Positions 10,001 through 19,737 of a DNA stretch of 64,000 bases are shown piece by piece. Position 1 is the first letter of the stretch; the number at the start of each line of letters is the position of its first letter. Below the pieces are notes generated by a model. That model made no database searches. It saw nothing but the letters and a program-made list of their open reading frames with translations, and was not told the DNA's origin. The position numbers were made by a program, and so were the translations under genes. Where the stretch lies: assembly GCA_977006965.1 (NCBI GenBank), contig OZ345355.1, forward strand, positions 2,046,001 to 2,110,000. The letters are read 5' to 3'. Origin of the DNA: Phymatolithon calcareum (taxonomy: Eukaryota; Rhodophyta; Florideophyceae; Hapalidiales).

Positions 10001-10935
10001 AGCTCGAATAACACATGTCCAAATCTTTCCGATATCAGTTCTAAACCGTCCTTCGCATCCGAACTGACTTTCGAGAACCAAATTGTTGAAAATCCAGACA
10101 CGCGCGGTAGAATATTTGCATAAGACGTCAGGCTGTGGTATGCAGTATTGGTCAGCCATCCTCGAAGAACAGTATGCTTCGACGTGAAGCATGCAACCAC
10201 GATAAGTATAAGACTTCTGAGCAGAGGTGAGATGAACCTCGTCTTATCTTCCACGAGAAGATCGACTTCTGGAATGATTAGTTCTGTCTTAGGATGTAGA
10301 CGCTTCGTTCCGCGGCTATTAGTATGCCTCGCTGACGCTTGAGAGACAATCTGGGCGACAAGCTGCACGGTAATTTCTTTGATATCTTTGAAGAGCTTCT
10401 CGTTCGCCCGGTCGATTTCTGCACGATTTTTCACGAGGATTTCATCACGTATCCCTTGAAGGAAATCGTACAACGGGTTGAACATATGGTCTGGGACTGA
10501 GGGACCGCGGGGAGCCTCATCGCATGGTGTGGTCTCTGGGGCACTGCCCCTAACATTTGCCACTACTCCAGCATCATCGCCTTCTATGCCGGGGCTTTGG
10601 CGCTCGTCTTCAGTCGCCATCGATATGACTGCACTCAGAGCTTGGGCCAGGGATCCTGTTCGACAGGATTCGGGACGTTTTCGCAACGGAAAACCCCGCA
10701 AAGAAGCGCTGAGAGCAGATGATATTGCGCCTGCAAGGTTGGAAGCGCAAAGTTGCCGATGTCGGAATGGTGACGGAGCTGGAGTGTTCCGATCTGCTCC
10801 TGAAATTCGAAGCATGATTTCGGGACACTGGACGGGTAGGAGGCCTTGGTCTCCTAGAGGTACGGACAGCTTTTTTAGTGTGGCAGCCTCCCGAGAGCCC
10901 ATCGTATGGAACAACGTGCACTTGCCACTCTCCAA
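9991..10935 (-). CDS. CACTA accessory protein B, N-terminal part
   Basis: 314 codons, ending at TGA 9991 right after ERFGHVLFELQW. The N-terminal region is Ser/Arg-rich. The middle (MFNPLYDFLQGIRDEI, AEIDRANEKLFKDIKE) looks helical and could mediate oligomerisation. A hydrophobic stretch (SLILIVVACF) follows near residue 230. Just before the stop the DNA reads CAATGGTGAGC, and the other frame continues as MVSTVMSMRQEF, so this is probably the first exon or frame of the gene continued at 8705-10000. Function unknown. Confidence 0.55.
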   Translation of the reverse strand: MESGKCTLFHTMGSREAATLKKLSVPLGDQGLLPVQCPEIMLRISGADRNTPAPSPFRHRQLCASNLAGAISSALSASLRGFPLRKRPESCRTGSLAQALSAVISMATEDERQSPGIEGDDAGVVANVRGSAPETTPCDEAPRGPSVPDHMFNPLYDFLQGIRDEILVKNRAEIDRANEKLFKDIKEITVQLVAQIVSQASARHTNSRGTKRLHPKTELIIPEVDLLVEDKTRFISPLLRSLILIVVACFTSKHTVLRGWLTNTAYHSLTSYANILPRVSGFSTIWFSKVSSDAKDGLELISERFGHVLFELQW

Positions 10936-10979
10936 TGCACCATGCAGAATGGAGGTGGATGCAGTTCTGCGTATAAGGG

Positions 10980-11018
10980 CTACGTATCAACAATTGATTA
11001 TCAATGGTTGATACGTAG
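10980..11018. repeat. 12-bp-arm hairpin
   Basis: CTACGTATCAAC at 10980-10991 and its exact complement at 11007-11018 enclose a 15-nt loop. It lies downstream of nothing coding, in the right part of the CACTA element. Confidence 0.8.
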
Positions 11019-11088
11019 TCCTTGTGATTCTGTTCATCTATTTCAGTACTTGATAAAGGGATATCGTATAATCGTCTGACTATTGTTA

Positions 11089-11120
11089 ACATCAGATGAC
11101 TCAATTGAGTCATCTGATGT
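11089..11120. repeat. 32-bp perfect palindrome
   Basis: ACATCAGATGACTCAA is followed immediately by its exact complement, with no spacer. It lies about 70 bp from the previous hairpin. It could be a protein site in the CACTA element or the fossil of a small insertion. Confidence 0.85.
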
Positions 11121-12812
11121 CATTAATGAGCCTAATTAGGGTGATATTGCATTGCTTCAAGACACCTGTCCTTATTCCATAGAACTCTTTATTCATCAGT
11201 TATAGGCGCAAGGCTGCTGATCCTATCAAACATCTTCAACGTGCTCAGAAAAGTTTACGTGGAATGTAATCGCATTCAGACATGCAACGTAAGTTTTCCG
11301 GGTCCCATCCAACTTTTTCAATGCGAACGGACACACCACGTAAAGTCCATCTGGGACGTACTCATATAATGCAGCTCACCAGCCCAGTAGCTGCTAACGT
11401 GGCCGACTACATACGTTAGCCCGTCGGCGCTGCTGGATCTTCCCAATTCGCAACCTTAAATTCGCGCCGCCCCCGCACGCAGGTGTTAAAGTTCCACATC
11501 GATGTCGATCTCTTCGCACGAAAAATCCAAAAAGCAGAGTTGACCACCACGGAATTGCAATTCTTTTCTTGTTTTCGTCCACGAAATATCCCGGGATCTG
11601 CCGTCCTTCGGCCACTACTTCCCAAGCACTCATCAGCGGACAGCTTCTTTGCTCACCGAGTTACATTTTTTCTCATTTCTGGACCTATGTGATTCAAGTA
11701 CGCATTTCTACACGCAATGCTGCTTCACGCTGACACCGGAAAGGGTCAAATCCCTGCGTTTGGGCGTGATCGAAATTTCCACGTACGTATTCTGCAACTC
11801 AGCGCGACTGTTTCCTTTCTGTCGCACAGGGGACTAATTTTGAGATCCGCCCATTTGCTTTTCGTTTCTCCGTAATGACAGATTCACATGTGACCACCGG
11901 ACATAGCGCCCGCGGTTTTGAAAGAGATATATCTTGCTGTGGAGCCATTTGTGTTTGCGGAATCTTGTACGTTGCATTCTTCTCCCCTCGAAAGCCCATT
12001 CTTTCCTTTCTGCAGCATAGATCTCTAATATTTCCAATTCCAACAATGTTCATTCCCTTTCTGCATGCATACAGATTCTGTGTGTCCCTAGCTTGGACAC
12101 CAAAGTCTGTGAAGCGAAGTCCTCTGGGGACAATAGTCTAGCACATTTTGGTCATCTATGCTCCGCAGTTTACACATGTCACTGGAGAACCACAGTTCTA
12201 CATGTCCGGCTCCCTGCAGATGGCCAAATTGTTCGTTAATTTAACGGCAAAGGTCCATCCATAGCACAATGCGTTTTGCATTACTCCTGTTGTTCGCGAA
12301 TTAGTGCATTTCATGTCACATGCCGAATAGACAATTCGAATAATAAACACTCACCTTGCTCCGATACCTTGACCAGCCTTTAAACACCCACTATCTAATT
12401 GACCTTCATGTTCAGACTGGTTGCTCTCTTCTCATTTTTCAGAAACGTCTCGTAGGAACTGACATAGATCTATCACAATTGCTGCGAAAAATGTCTGTCA
12501 CTACGATCAAACTTCTCTGGTGGAGAATTTTATACTCTACTAACAAATACTGTCAGATGGCTAAGTCTTCCGTCAGCCATAAACACGAGCAGATTAGACA
12601 GACTACAGCTGATTGTTGCTCACAGAAAACATGATAGTTCCCATGACAAGTGTCTGTTGTCAAGCCTACATGAATTGCAGTCTGCAACTGGCAAAGAAGT
12701 CGACTGCTTAAGTCAGAGAATTAATGGCTGAAAAGACAGAGAAGTATGATAGTTGCAATCAGAGAACAGTGTGCAATTTCTCTGTCGGGGCACCGGTGTA
12801 CGCTCCCCTAGT
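11121..12812. other. CACTA right noncoding and subterminal region
   Basis: No convincing coding frame. The last ~330 bp carry repeated words related to CTGTCAG, GTCTGTC and GACAGAG (around 12494, 12548, 12572, 12650, 12737 and 12780), matching the word type of the left subterminal region. Candidate accessory-protein binding array. Confidence 0.5.
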
Positions 12813-13300
12813 GTTTGCCACCTAGACGTTCGATTTTACCAAATTTGCAGTATTCCTGCGGTAGTCTACAACCATTCAAAACTTTTAACCGAGGCAATAA
12901 GAAATTCATCGAGTCCTTTTCGAGATAATTGTCCATCTTTGTAGGCGATTCTTTTCCCAGATCAGAATTACGAAAAGTGCTCTACACTCCTTATTTCATC
13001 CCCTTTCTTTGATTTTTTTTGATTTTTGGATAACCTACATTCTTGGCTTTCTATAATAGTTCTCGAAATGCGAAGAGCGGATCAGGAAGTGGTCTTAAAC
13101 TGCGCGTTTAAGGAGCTGTCCCGATTTTCGAAGGAGCCCTCTGCTGTGAATTTCTAGAAAAAGTTTCCACGGCGCAAGGACTTTTTTTTTGCTTAGCCAG
13201 TTATGTTCTGCCATAACAGAATGTGTCCAATGAGCTTCTCGGATTGCCAAGCTCATAAAAAATAAAAGTGAAAATCTAAGATGGGGATGTAGGTCCTTAA

Positions 13301-13336
13301 TCAATGCGGTTCGTGCGTTGGCGTCAGCCGAGCTCT
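13301..13336. repeat. Right arm of the level-1 central palindrome
   Basis: Inverted counterpart of 1275-1316, starting TCAATGCGG and including GGCGTCAGCCGAGCTCT. It begins directly after the TTAA that borders the level-2 element. Confidence 0.75.
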
Positions 13337-13358
13337 TGGCGTTGGAACTGCATAGATA

Positions 13359-13755
13359 CTGTCAGAGGGACCTTCTTGAGAATTCGATTTTTGCGTCCGA
13401 AGTACCAGTCTGGAAAAGTCCTCAAATCCAGTCCGAAATATTTTCACTGGTAATGAGGACGCGGCATAGGTATGGCGCGGCTGATGTGCTCATCTATGGG
13501 ACATTTTTCTCATAACGATTTTTAGTTTTCGGAAGTGGAATTGCTTTTCAACCAAACTTTTCGTGATGTTTCAAGTTTTTGCTCAAAAGTGTGCAAAAAC
13601 ATCTGAAGCGAAAGTTTGCAAATCAATACTCAGCCACTGAAAACCTATGCCGCGTCCTGGTAACCAGTCCACGAAATAATGACTGGTCATGAGGACTTTT
13701 TTGACTGGGTCTATGCCGCGATTTTGATGAATTCTCAAGAAGGCCCCTCTGACAG
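13359..13755. mobile_element. 397-bp fold-back MITE
   Basis: Ends CTGTCAGAGGGACCTTCTTG and its near-complement are inverted. The inversion continues inward through GGACGCGGCATAGG / CCTATGCCGCGTCC, so each arm is ~150 nt with mismatches. It lies in the right arm of the level-1 element. No clear target duplication. No coding capacity. Confidence 0.7.
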
Positions 13756-13960
13756 GTGCTTCGCGCTCTATAAACAGTGAGTGCTTATTGGTTGAAGTTC
13801 TCAAATACGCAGTGGCAGGTGTATACGAGTACATTAAATTCACTAATTTTGCTGATACGTGAATTCCCTCATAATTTTGTATGCAGAAACGACTACGGAT
13901 TTTTATTTATTTTTTTGACGCATTAAAATTCTGCTTTCCTCCCCTTCTTACATTCCCCTG

Positions 13961-14173
13961 ATGCCGATTAAGGTCTTTACATCTTTTCTGCGACAATCAA
14001 TTTATATTGTCATCATGCTCGAATTCATTGGAACACTTGTCATCATGGGAAACTTTTAACTAGCGGTGTTCGCCTGAACCTGAAAATTCTAGATTTGTAT
14101 CATAGCAAGAGACTGTCCCACCTTTCTCGTGCAGACCGACATTATTGCTTGCGTCGTCTTGCCGCTATTTGCT
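13961..14173 (+). other. Shared upstream region of Sel1 copy 1
   Basis: Continues the LINE-B-derived sequence cut at 996 and runs into the Sel1 gene. The same sequence precedes Sel1 copy 2 (19523-19737), so it was duplicated with the gene. CCACCTTTCTCGTGCAG before 14134 resembles a 3' splice site, so a spliced 5' exon is possible but none is visible. Confidence 0.5.
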
Positions 14174-16513
14174 ATGGGCAATCTCGGAAGCGCCTTTCAC
14201 AATGATCCAAACGGTACACGAGCAGACTTGAATCGCTCCGTCTTATCACCTGGACGTGATATCCATGAACGTTACACCAATGTTGAAAATCGCGTGCCAG
14301 AAGACCCTCGTCGTGCCGTAGATCTGTACACTCGTGCAATCGAGGAACAAGGGGATGTGGAGGCCATGAACAGATTGGCGCTCTTATTTCAGCATGGTGC
14401 GGAGGGCGCACCTGTGGATCTCCCTCGCGCAGTTGCGCTGTATACTTCGGCCGTCGAAGGGGGCCACGGAGGGGCGATGAACAACCTCGGAATGCTACTT
14501 CAGGATGGTGCTGAAGGAGTATTGGCAGACCCGCGCCGCGCCGTGGCGCTCTATAGTTGTGCCATCGAAGAAGACGAGAATGTTGACGCCATGCTCAACT
14601 TGGGGAAGCTGCTCCAAGATGGCGCGGACGGTGTTGCGGCAGATCCGGTTCGTGCTAGTGAACTATACATCCGGGCAATTGATGAGGGTGGAAACGTTTG
14701 CGCAATGGAAAGGCTTGCTGATTTGCTGATAAGTGGAGCAGAAGGAGTACCAGCGGACCCGCGTCGGGCTTTGAAGCTGTACAATCGTGCCGTCGAGGAT
14801 TACGGGCATGTGCCTTCCATGACCAAGTTGGGTAGCTTGCTCCAAGATGGTGCAGAGAGTATCCCAGCACATCCGCTCAGTTCTGTTGAACTATACACAC
14901 GAGCAATTGATGAAGGCGCAAGCGTGGTCGCCATGCACAAATTGGCAATGTTGCTGGAGGACGGAGCTGAAGGAGTACCGGCAGACACGGTTCGTGCGGT
15001 GGAGCTGTATAATCGTGCTATCGAAGAAGGTAGATTTGTTCCTGCCATGTACAACCTTGGACTCCTTCTCCAATACGGCGCGGACAATATTTCGGCAGAT
15101 CCTGTTGGTGCTCTTGAGCTATACAGACGGGCAGTTGACGATGGAGCAGACGTAGTTGCCATGGGTACTATGGCAGATTTGCTGATTTCTGGAGATAAAA
15201 GTGTACCGGCAGATCCCATTCGTGCTATGGAGCTCTACAATCGTGCCGTAGAGGAAGGTGATAATGTTGAAGTCATGAACAACTTCGCGGTTGTGCTGGA
15301 GCACGGTGCGGAGGGTATTCCTCCAGATCCGATTCGAGCTTTTAAGCTATATGAACGAGCAATTGATGAGGGCGCAAACGTGTCTGCAATGTTCAACCTG
15401 GCAGATATGCTTGAAAAAGGATCTGAAGGTGTACTGGCCGACCCGCCTCGAGCGGTTGAGCTATATAATCGAGCCGTCGAAGAAGGACAGGATGCTGACG
15501 CAATGTACAACTTGGGGCTCTTATTTCAACATGGCGCGGAGGGTGTAGCCGTAGATCCTGTTCGTGCTTCTGAACTATTCACTCGTGCAATTGATGAGGG
15601 CGCAAACGTATTCGCAATGTTCAACCTGGCATATATGCTTGAAAAGGGAGCTGAAGGAGTACCGGCAGACCCGGCTCGAGCGGTTGAGCTATATAATCGA
15701 GCCGTCGAAGAAGGACAGGATACTGACGCAATGAACTTCTTGGGGCTCTTATTTCAACATGGCGCGGATGGTGTTCCTGTCGATCCGGTTCGTGCATTTG
15801 AGCTATACACACGTGCAATTGATGAGGCCGCAGACGTATTCGCAATGATGAACCTGGCATATATGCTTGTAAATGGAGCTGAAGGAGTACCAGCAGACCC
15901 GCCTCGAGCGGTTGAGCTTTACAATCGTGCCATCGAGGAAGGACAGGATGCTGACGCAATGAACAACTTGGCGCGCTTGCTTCGACATGGCGTGGAGGGT
16001 GTAGCCGTCGATCCGGTTCGTGCTTCTGAACTATACAGACGTGCAATTGATGAGGCCGCAGACGTATTCGCAATGTTCAACCTGGCATATATGTTTGAAA
16101 AAGGAGCTGAAGGAATACCGGCAAATCCGGCACGTGCGGTAGAACTCTATGATCGGGCTGTGGACGACGGAGATGATGTTGATGCAATGATCCGACTGGG
16201 GAGTTTGCTCCAATATGGTGCAGACGGAGTTCCGGTAGATATGCCCCGTGCCTCGCATCTCTACTCACGTGCCGTCGAGAAGGGAAACGTCGCTGCTATT
16301 TTGAAGCTTGGACACCTACTCGAGCAAGGCGGAGAAGCCGTGGAAGCAGATATAATTCGTGCTGCGGAACTATATTCTCGTGCCATTGATGAGTTTGCAG
16401 ATGTCCATGCAATGGTTAGCCTGGCGTTGCTTGTGAGACGCGGTGGAGAGCATTCGCCGGCGGACCCAACTCGAGCTATGCAGCTTATAAAGCAGGCATA
16501 CTTCTCAGTGTAG
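14174..16513 (+). CDS. Sel1-like repeat protein, copy 1 (intact)
   Basis: Open from the first in-frame ATG at 14174 (MGNLGSAF) for 779 residues. The frame is also open upstream through a hydrophobic run (IIACVVLPLFA) that might belong to an unseen exon. Nineteen complete ~38-residue tandem repeats and one partial follow, with pattern DPxRAxELYxRAxEEG, then AMxNLGxLLxxGAEGVPA. This is the helix-turn-helix pair of Sel1-type (TPR-like) repeats. Such solenoids are protein-interaction scaffolds; the partner is unknown. Repeats 11-16 alternate between two subtypes, giving a 76-residue higher-order unit. The end IKQAYFSV is shared by all three copies. Confidence 0.85.
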   Translation: MGNLGSAFHNDPNGTRADLNRSVLSPGRDIHERYTNVENRVPEDPRRAVDLYTRAIEEQGDVEAMNRLALLFQHGAEGAPVDLPRAVALYTSAVEGGHGGAMNNLGMLLQDGAEGVLADPRRAVALYSCAIEEDENVDAMLNLGKLLQDGADGVAADPVRASELYIRAIDEGGNVCAMERLADLLISGAEGVPADPRRALKLYNRAVEDYGHVPSMTKLGSLLQDGAESIPAHPLSSVELYTRAIDEGASVVAMHKLAMLLEDGAEGVPADTVRAVELYNRAIEEGRFVPAMYNLGLLLQYGADNISADPVGALELYRRAVDDGADVVAMGTMADLLISGDKSVPADPIRAMELYNRAVEEGDNVEVMNNFAVVLEHGAEGIPPDPIRAFKLYERAIDEGANVSAMFNLADMLEKGSEGVLADPPRAVELYNRAVEEGQDADAMYNLGLLFQHGAEGVAVDPVRASELFTRAIDEGANVFAMFNLAYMLEKGAEGVPADPARAVELYNRAVEEGQDTDAMNFLGLLFQHGADGVPVDPVRAFELYTRAIDEAADVFAMMNLAYMLVNGAEGVPADPPRAVELYNRAIEEGQDADAMNNLARLLRHGVEGVAVDPVRASELYRRAIDEAADVFAMFNLAYMFEKGAEGIPANPARAVELYDRAVDDGDDVDAMIRLGSLLQYGADGVPVDMPRASHLYSRAVEKGNVAAILKLGHLLEQGGEAVEADIIRAAELYSRAIDEFADVHAMVSLALLVRRGGEHSPADPTRAMQLIKQAYFSV

Positions 16514-17110
16514 AGCTTGCAAGAGCTTGGATCGTAAGGCCCATGAGTATTGAAATTTTGCAGTATGCTGTGTAGTGTTAAGGTTGATGGCTGTAAATTA
16601 GTAACGCCCTAAATTACTCAAACTGCTTAAGTGCCCACTTCCAGACACCCTAATTGCCTAGATTATGTAGTTCCTGCAGCCTTGCGTCATCTACGCACCT
16701 TCGGGTCGAAACAACCGATTTCTCGTGAGCAAGGGGGTACAGCAATGATCGCCCTTATCCCCAGCTCTCTCAGGAACGCCCCATGAGCTACAGCGCAGCA
16801 AGGTTGAGGCCCTGTGCACGCAACCAGGCATGTTGTACGACTTTTCAAAATACCCCCGAATCGAAACGCTGTCCATCTCACCAATAATGATTCTACGGAG
16901 ATAATGGTGTGAACTCAAGGGATGCTTTTCGAGGAATGCAAGGATTGCAAAGCCTGGGATGCCACGGCGGTGGAATGCTCTCTCCCTTCAGGCGTTGGTT
17001 TGGAACGATTGGAAGCGCGATGTACAAAAGCACTGCGATTTTAAGTCAGTATTCTCAACCAGTGCGACAGCTACAGCTGATGCTCTCAAAATTTTCAGGC
17101 CGTGAGAGAG
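16514..17110. repeat. Conserved 3' flank of Sel1 copy 1
   Basis: About 600 bp directly after the stop codon, repeated after copy 2 (24878-25498) and copy 3 (31083-31690). No coding frame is conserved across the three. It marks the extent of the segmental duplication and probably includes the 3' UTR. Confidence 0.8.
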
Positions 17111-17412
17111 TAGAGAAGAAGAAAAAGGTAGATTTTTATTTAAAAGTTACCAATGCATATGCTGAAGCTTGGGACAACTTTCCTAGTGCCAAGAGGTTTT
17201 GGCTGGATTCTGAATATGGAAGAGATACTTTTCCTGTTGGTGTAAGACGATTCAGGGACTATAAAAACCCACCTCTGGTCTCCTTCGGGACCTCGAGGGG
17301 AAAAATTACTCCCCTGTCCTGTGGCACGCTGTGATTCGAGGTTGCGGCCAGTCCTTACTTGCCCACAGCCTGAAATATGGTTTGGAGCTCGTCGAGTGCT
17401 CGCTTAGTGGCG
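17111..17412 (-). mobile_element. LINE family A 3' tail, 5'-truncated
   Basis: Minus-oriented tail ending TAAATAAAAATCTACC plus a TTC-rich tract. It has inserted into the Sel1 flank with a roughly 9-bp duplication (GTGAGAGAG at the left, GATGAGAGAG at the right). Copy 3 (31689-31707) shows the unoccupied site. Confidence 0.7.
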
Positions 17413-18906
17413 ATGAGAGAGAGGACCACGTGAAAAGGCAGACGAGATGCGCGACTATGCACCCAGAAAATATTACAAAGAAAATGTCGAGCCTCATGCA
17501 GAATGTTTTCGAAATAATCTGTTATACCTCCCTTCCATCCTCGAAACGAAAGCCGAGTACGTCCTCATGGAAAAGCAACCTTTTCTCAAGGTTAAGAGCT
17601 TTTTATAGGGACAGCAGACATTGTTCTGACGTCCATACACCCTTTGGTCAGTAAGAGACACCAGGACGTTTGACAGCACACTTAGATCTGCCTGCCTCAA
17701 ACCTTCCCAAGTCTGCCCATCACACGGCGCGCGCAAACCGCCGAAAGCGGCACACGCCCCCCGCAAGACAATGACCCCTGATGACGCGCTCATCGACTGC
17801 ACACGCCGGTCGCTACAACCATTGGCAGCCAAGAAGCGAGTGCGCGCGAAGTCATCCGGCACGACGAAAGCAGCTCAAGACAGCACGGGGTCACAACCGG
17901 CGGCACCAGAGGAGTCCTAAAATGGACAGGGCCGTGCCTACGTCATACGGATGTGCGGGACGCAACCTGCCGGCCGGTAACGACGCACGGCGAAGGGCCG
18001 AACGCTAAGGAAGTGGGTGACGGCACGCGCGAGCGGCGACGGGTACAGTCGCGAGTCGAAGCGGCGAAGGGGCGAAACCGTGCGCGACGGTGCAGGGCTT
18101 GCGCACGGCGAGCAGCAGGGCACAGCTTTCGAACCACGGCACCTGAAATAAATCCCGGCGCAGGAAACCTTGATCTCCGCGCGTGTCAAAGGCGTGCAGA
18201 CGCGTTCTCATGGGTGTGTGTTTAGGACGCCCCTGATAGGAAGAAGTCGCGCATTCGGGGACGATCCGCACAGGCAGCTGCTTCGTGCCCACAGCTTTGC
18301 AGGTACAGGTGCACGCGCAGAAGTAAAAGGTTCATTGTGGGAGAATCAGCTGTGAATTTTCGAGGTGGCGCTGCACTTTTTGTTGTCCACGCACCCACCA
18401 ACTTTTTGTAGGCGTTCGACTATGAAAATAGGGTTCTTCCGCAGCGCGGTGCTTGTCCGCGAGGAGGTTCCTGCAAGTGATCGCACTGTGTCCGTGACCT
18501 CTAGCAAGCAGAAGGGCGACACAACTCGCCGTTTTTGGGTCCGTTGGACGCTCTGAAAGCAAGTTTTCCAAAGTAACAGTTTATAGTTTCGAGTTAACCG
18601 CAGAAAAGCAAGCACAGAATTGTCTGCACAAGATGGTTTGTAAGTCACTTTCCAAAAAATCCGCCGAAGTTAATAGATGAAATGGACAGTCAAGGAGCAT
18701 GGGCAGCCTGAACACTCAAAAGCATCCTGAGAAAGCCTACATGGACCCCTACAGAGGAGTAACTGAGAACAGGGCGTCGATGACGCCGCTGTTGTTCAAG
18801 GCGTTAATATTCTGGAAGGTCAACAGGATGTATTGGAGCCAGTACTCAGTATCAATTGTCGTGTCCAGTAGAATAAACGATCGTGTGAAAATGCTTCCAC
18901 AAGAAG
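17413..18906. other. Duplicated spacer with a GC-rich block
   Basis: 17413-17790 matches 26222-26620. 18130-18760 matches 31860-32470. Between them, 17790-18130 is markedly GC-rich and Arg/Ala-coding in several frames. A 50-codon frame from ATG 17771 (Lys/Ala/Ser-rich, ending PAAPEES) has LINE ORF1-like composition. No conserved gene can be supported. Confidence 0.5.
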
Positions 18907-19640
18907 ATATGGAGTATAACGATCTATGCGGAACGTGAAGAAAATTTTCGATATTGCCTTCATATTGCCGGTCATCTTCTATTGCGATCCTTATTGCAAA
19001 GAAATCGCCGTCACTTTTATTGCTATTGCACTGTCCTCACCAATCAATAAAATACTATTCAGGTGACGAAAAAGGCTGTACCCATTAGTCCCACACTGTT
19101 CAATATTCTGATGGACACCATGGGAGAAAGGATCACGGCCATGAGCTTCAAAGATTCTAATACGAATTTTCGCTTGAATATGTTTGCTGACGATGTCATA
19201 CTAATGGCGAGGAATGAAGACGAGCTTCAGGAAATGCTCAATGAACACTCTTAATGGGCGCATGTCTATCGAATGACTTGGTCAACTGAAAAGTGCTCCG
19301 TCATACTCCCAAGTCGAAGGTAGACAACCATTTCTTCTGGCGAACGAGGAAGTTCAAATAAGACGAACTGCAGAATATCTCGGCACGACAATTGACGAGA
19401 ACGAAATTCGTCACAACCGACCCCTGGAGCGATTCAAAAGCGCTGGCGCAAAAGTAAAAGAGCACTAACATGGACTGCGATGAGGACGTCATCGGGATTC
19501 GCAGCGAGTCGAGCACGTCTAAATGCCGATTAAGATCTTTAGATCTTTTCTGCGACAATCAATTTGTATTGTCATCATGCTCGAATTCATTGGAACACTT
19601 GTCGTCATGAGAAACTTTTAACTAACGTGTCCTGAACCTG
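18907..19640 (+). pseudogene. LINE family B reverse-transcriptase fragment, copy 2
   Basis: Contains the RT catalytic block FADDVILMARNEDELQEML followed by YRMTWSTEKCSV and EYLGTTIDENEI across frame breaks. It is the paralogue of 443-996 plus 13961-14100, without the insertions found there, so it serves as empty site for two transposons (18916-18922 and 19523-19529). It lies directly upstream of Sel1 copy 2 and was duplicated with it. Not functional. Confidence 0.8.
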
Positions 19641-19737
19641 ATCTGAAAATTCTAAGATTTGTATAATACACAGAGACTGTCCCACCTTTCTCGTGCAGAC
19701 CGACATTATTGCTTGCGTCGTCTTGCCGCTATTTGCT

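Larger units (their letters stand above)
1646..12813. mobile_element. Nest level 3: 11.2-kb CACTA (En/Spm-like) DNA transposon
   Basis: The element begins CACTAGGGGAG at 1646 and ends with the exact complement, CTCCCCTAGTG, at 12813. A 2-bp TT duplication (1644-1645 and 12814-12815) gives the best fit to the empty site at 62931-62937. It contains accessory ORF A (minus), a two-frame transposase (plus) and accessory gene B (minus). Subterminal regions are rich in CTGTCAG/GACAGA-type words, as in CACTA elements where they bind an accessory protein. Frame breaks in the transposase and gene B suggest it is no longer fully autonomous. Confidence 0.85.
1321..13296. mobile_element. Nest level 2: TTAA-flanked short transposon, split by a CACTA element
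   Basis: Terminal 19-bp inverted repeats (GGAYCTACTTCCCCATCTT) lie at 1321-1339 and 13278-13296, each bordered outside by TTAA (1317-1320 and 13297-13300). Its two halves, 1321-1645 and 12814-13296, together match the continuous copy at 62613-63413. It has no coding capacity, so it is a MITE-like family. TTAA targets are typical of piggyBac-like elements, but no transposase of that type is visible, so the class remains open. Confidence 0.8.
997..13960. mobile_element. Nest level 1: transposon with 29-bp CAGGGG inverted repeats
   Basis: The ends 997-1025 and 13932-13960 are perfect 29-bp inverted repeats beginning CAGGGGAATGTAAG. Direct repeats ATGCCGA flank them (990-996 and 13961-13967). 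The empty site is visible in the paralogous repeat at 19523-19529. Without its inserts the element would be roughly 1 kb, or about 0.6 kb also without the 13359-13755 fold-back. It carries no coding region of its own, so it is non-autonomous. CAGGG ends are typical of hAT elements, but hAT duplications are usually 8 bp, so the superfamily is uncertain. Confidence 0.85.

Noticed and set aside
1321-13296. The 801-bp element at 62613 as an internal-deletion derivative of a 12-kb TTAA transposon carrying the transposase
   Set aside because: CACTAGGGGAG inverted ends at 1646 and 12813 show that the 11.2-kb interior is a separate CACTA element inserted into the TTAA element, so the 801-bp copy is the empty site.
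14174-16510. Many minus-strand frames opposite the Sel1 genes, up to 150 codons, repeated in all copies
   Set aside because: They are mirror images of the regular 114-bp repeat and carry only low-complexity Ser/Arg/Pro patterns; the plus strand has the Sel1 consensus.
17953-18225. Arg/Ala-rich frames on both strands
   Set aside because: Explained by a GC-rich block with few stop codons; not conserved in the paralogous spacer.
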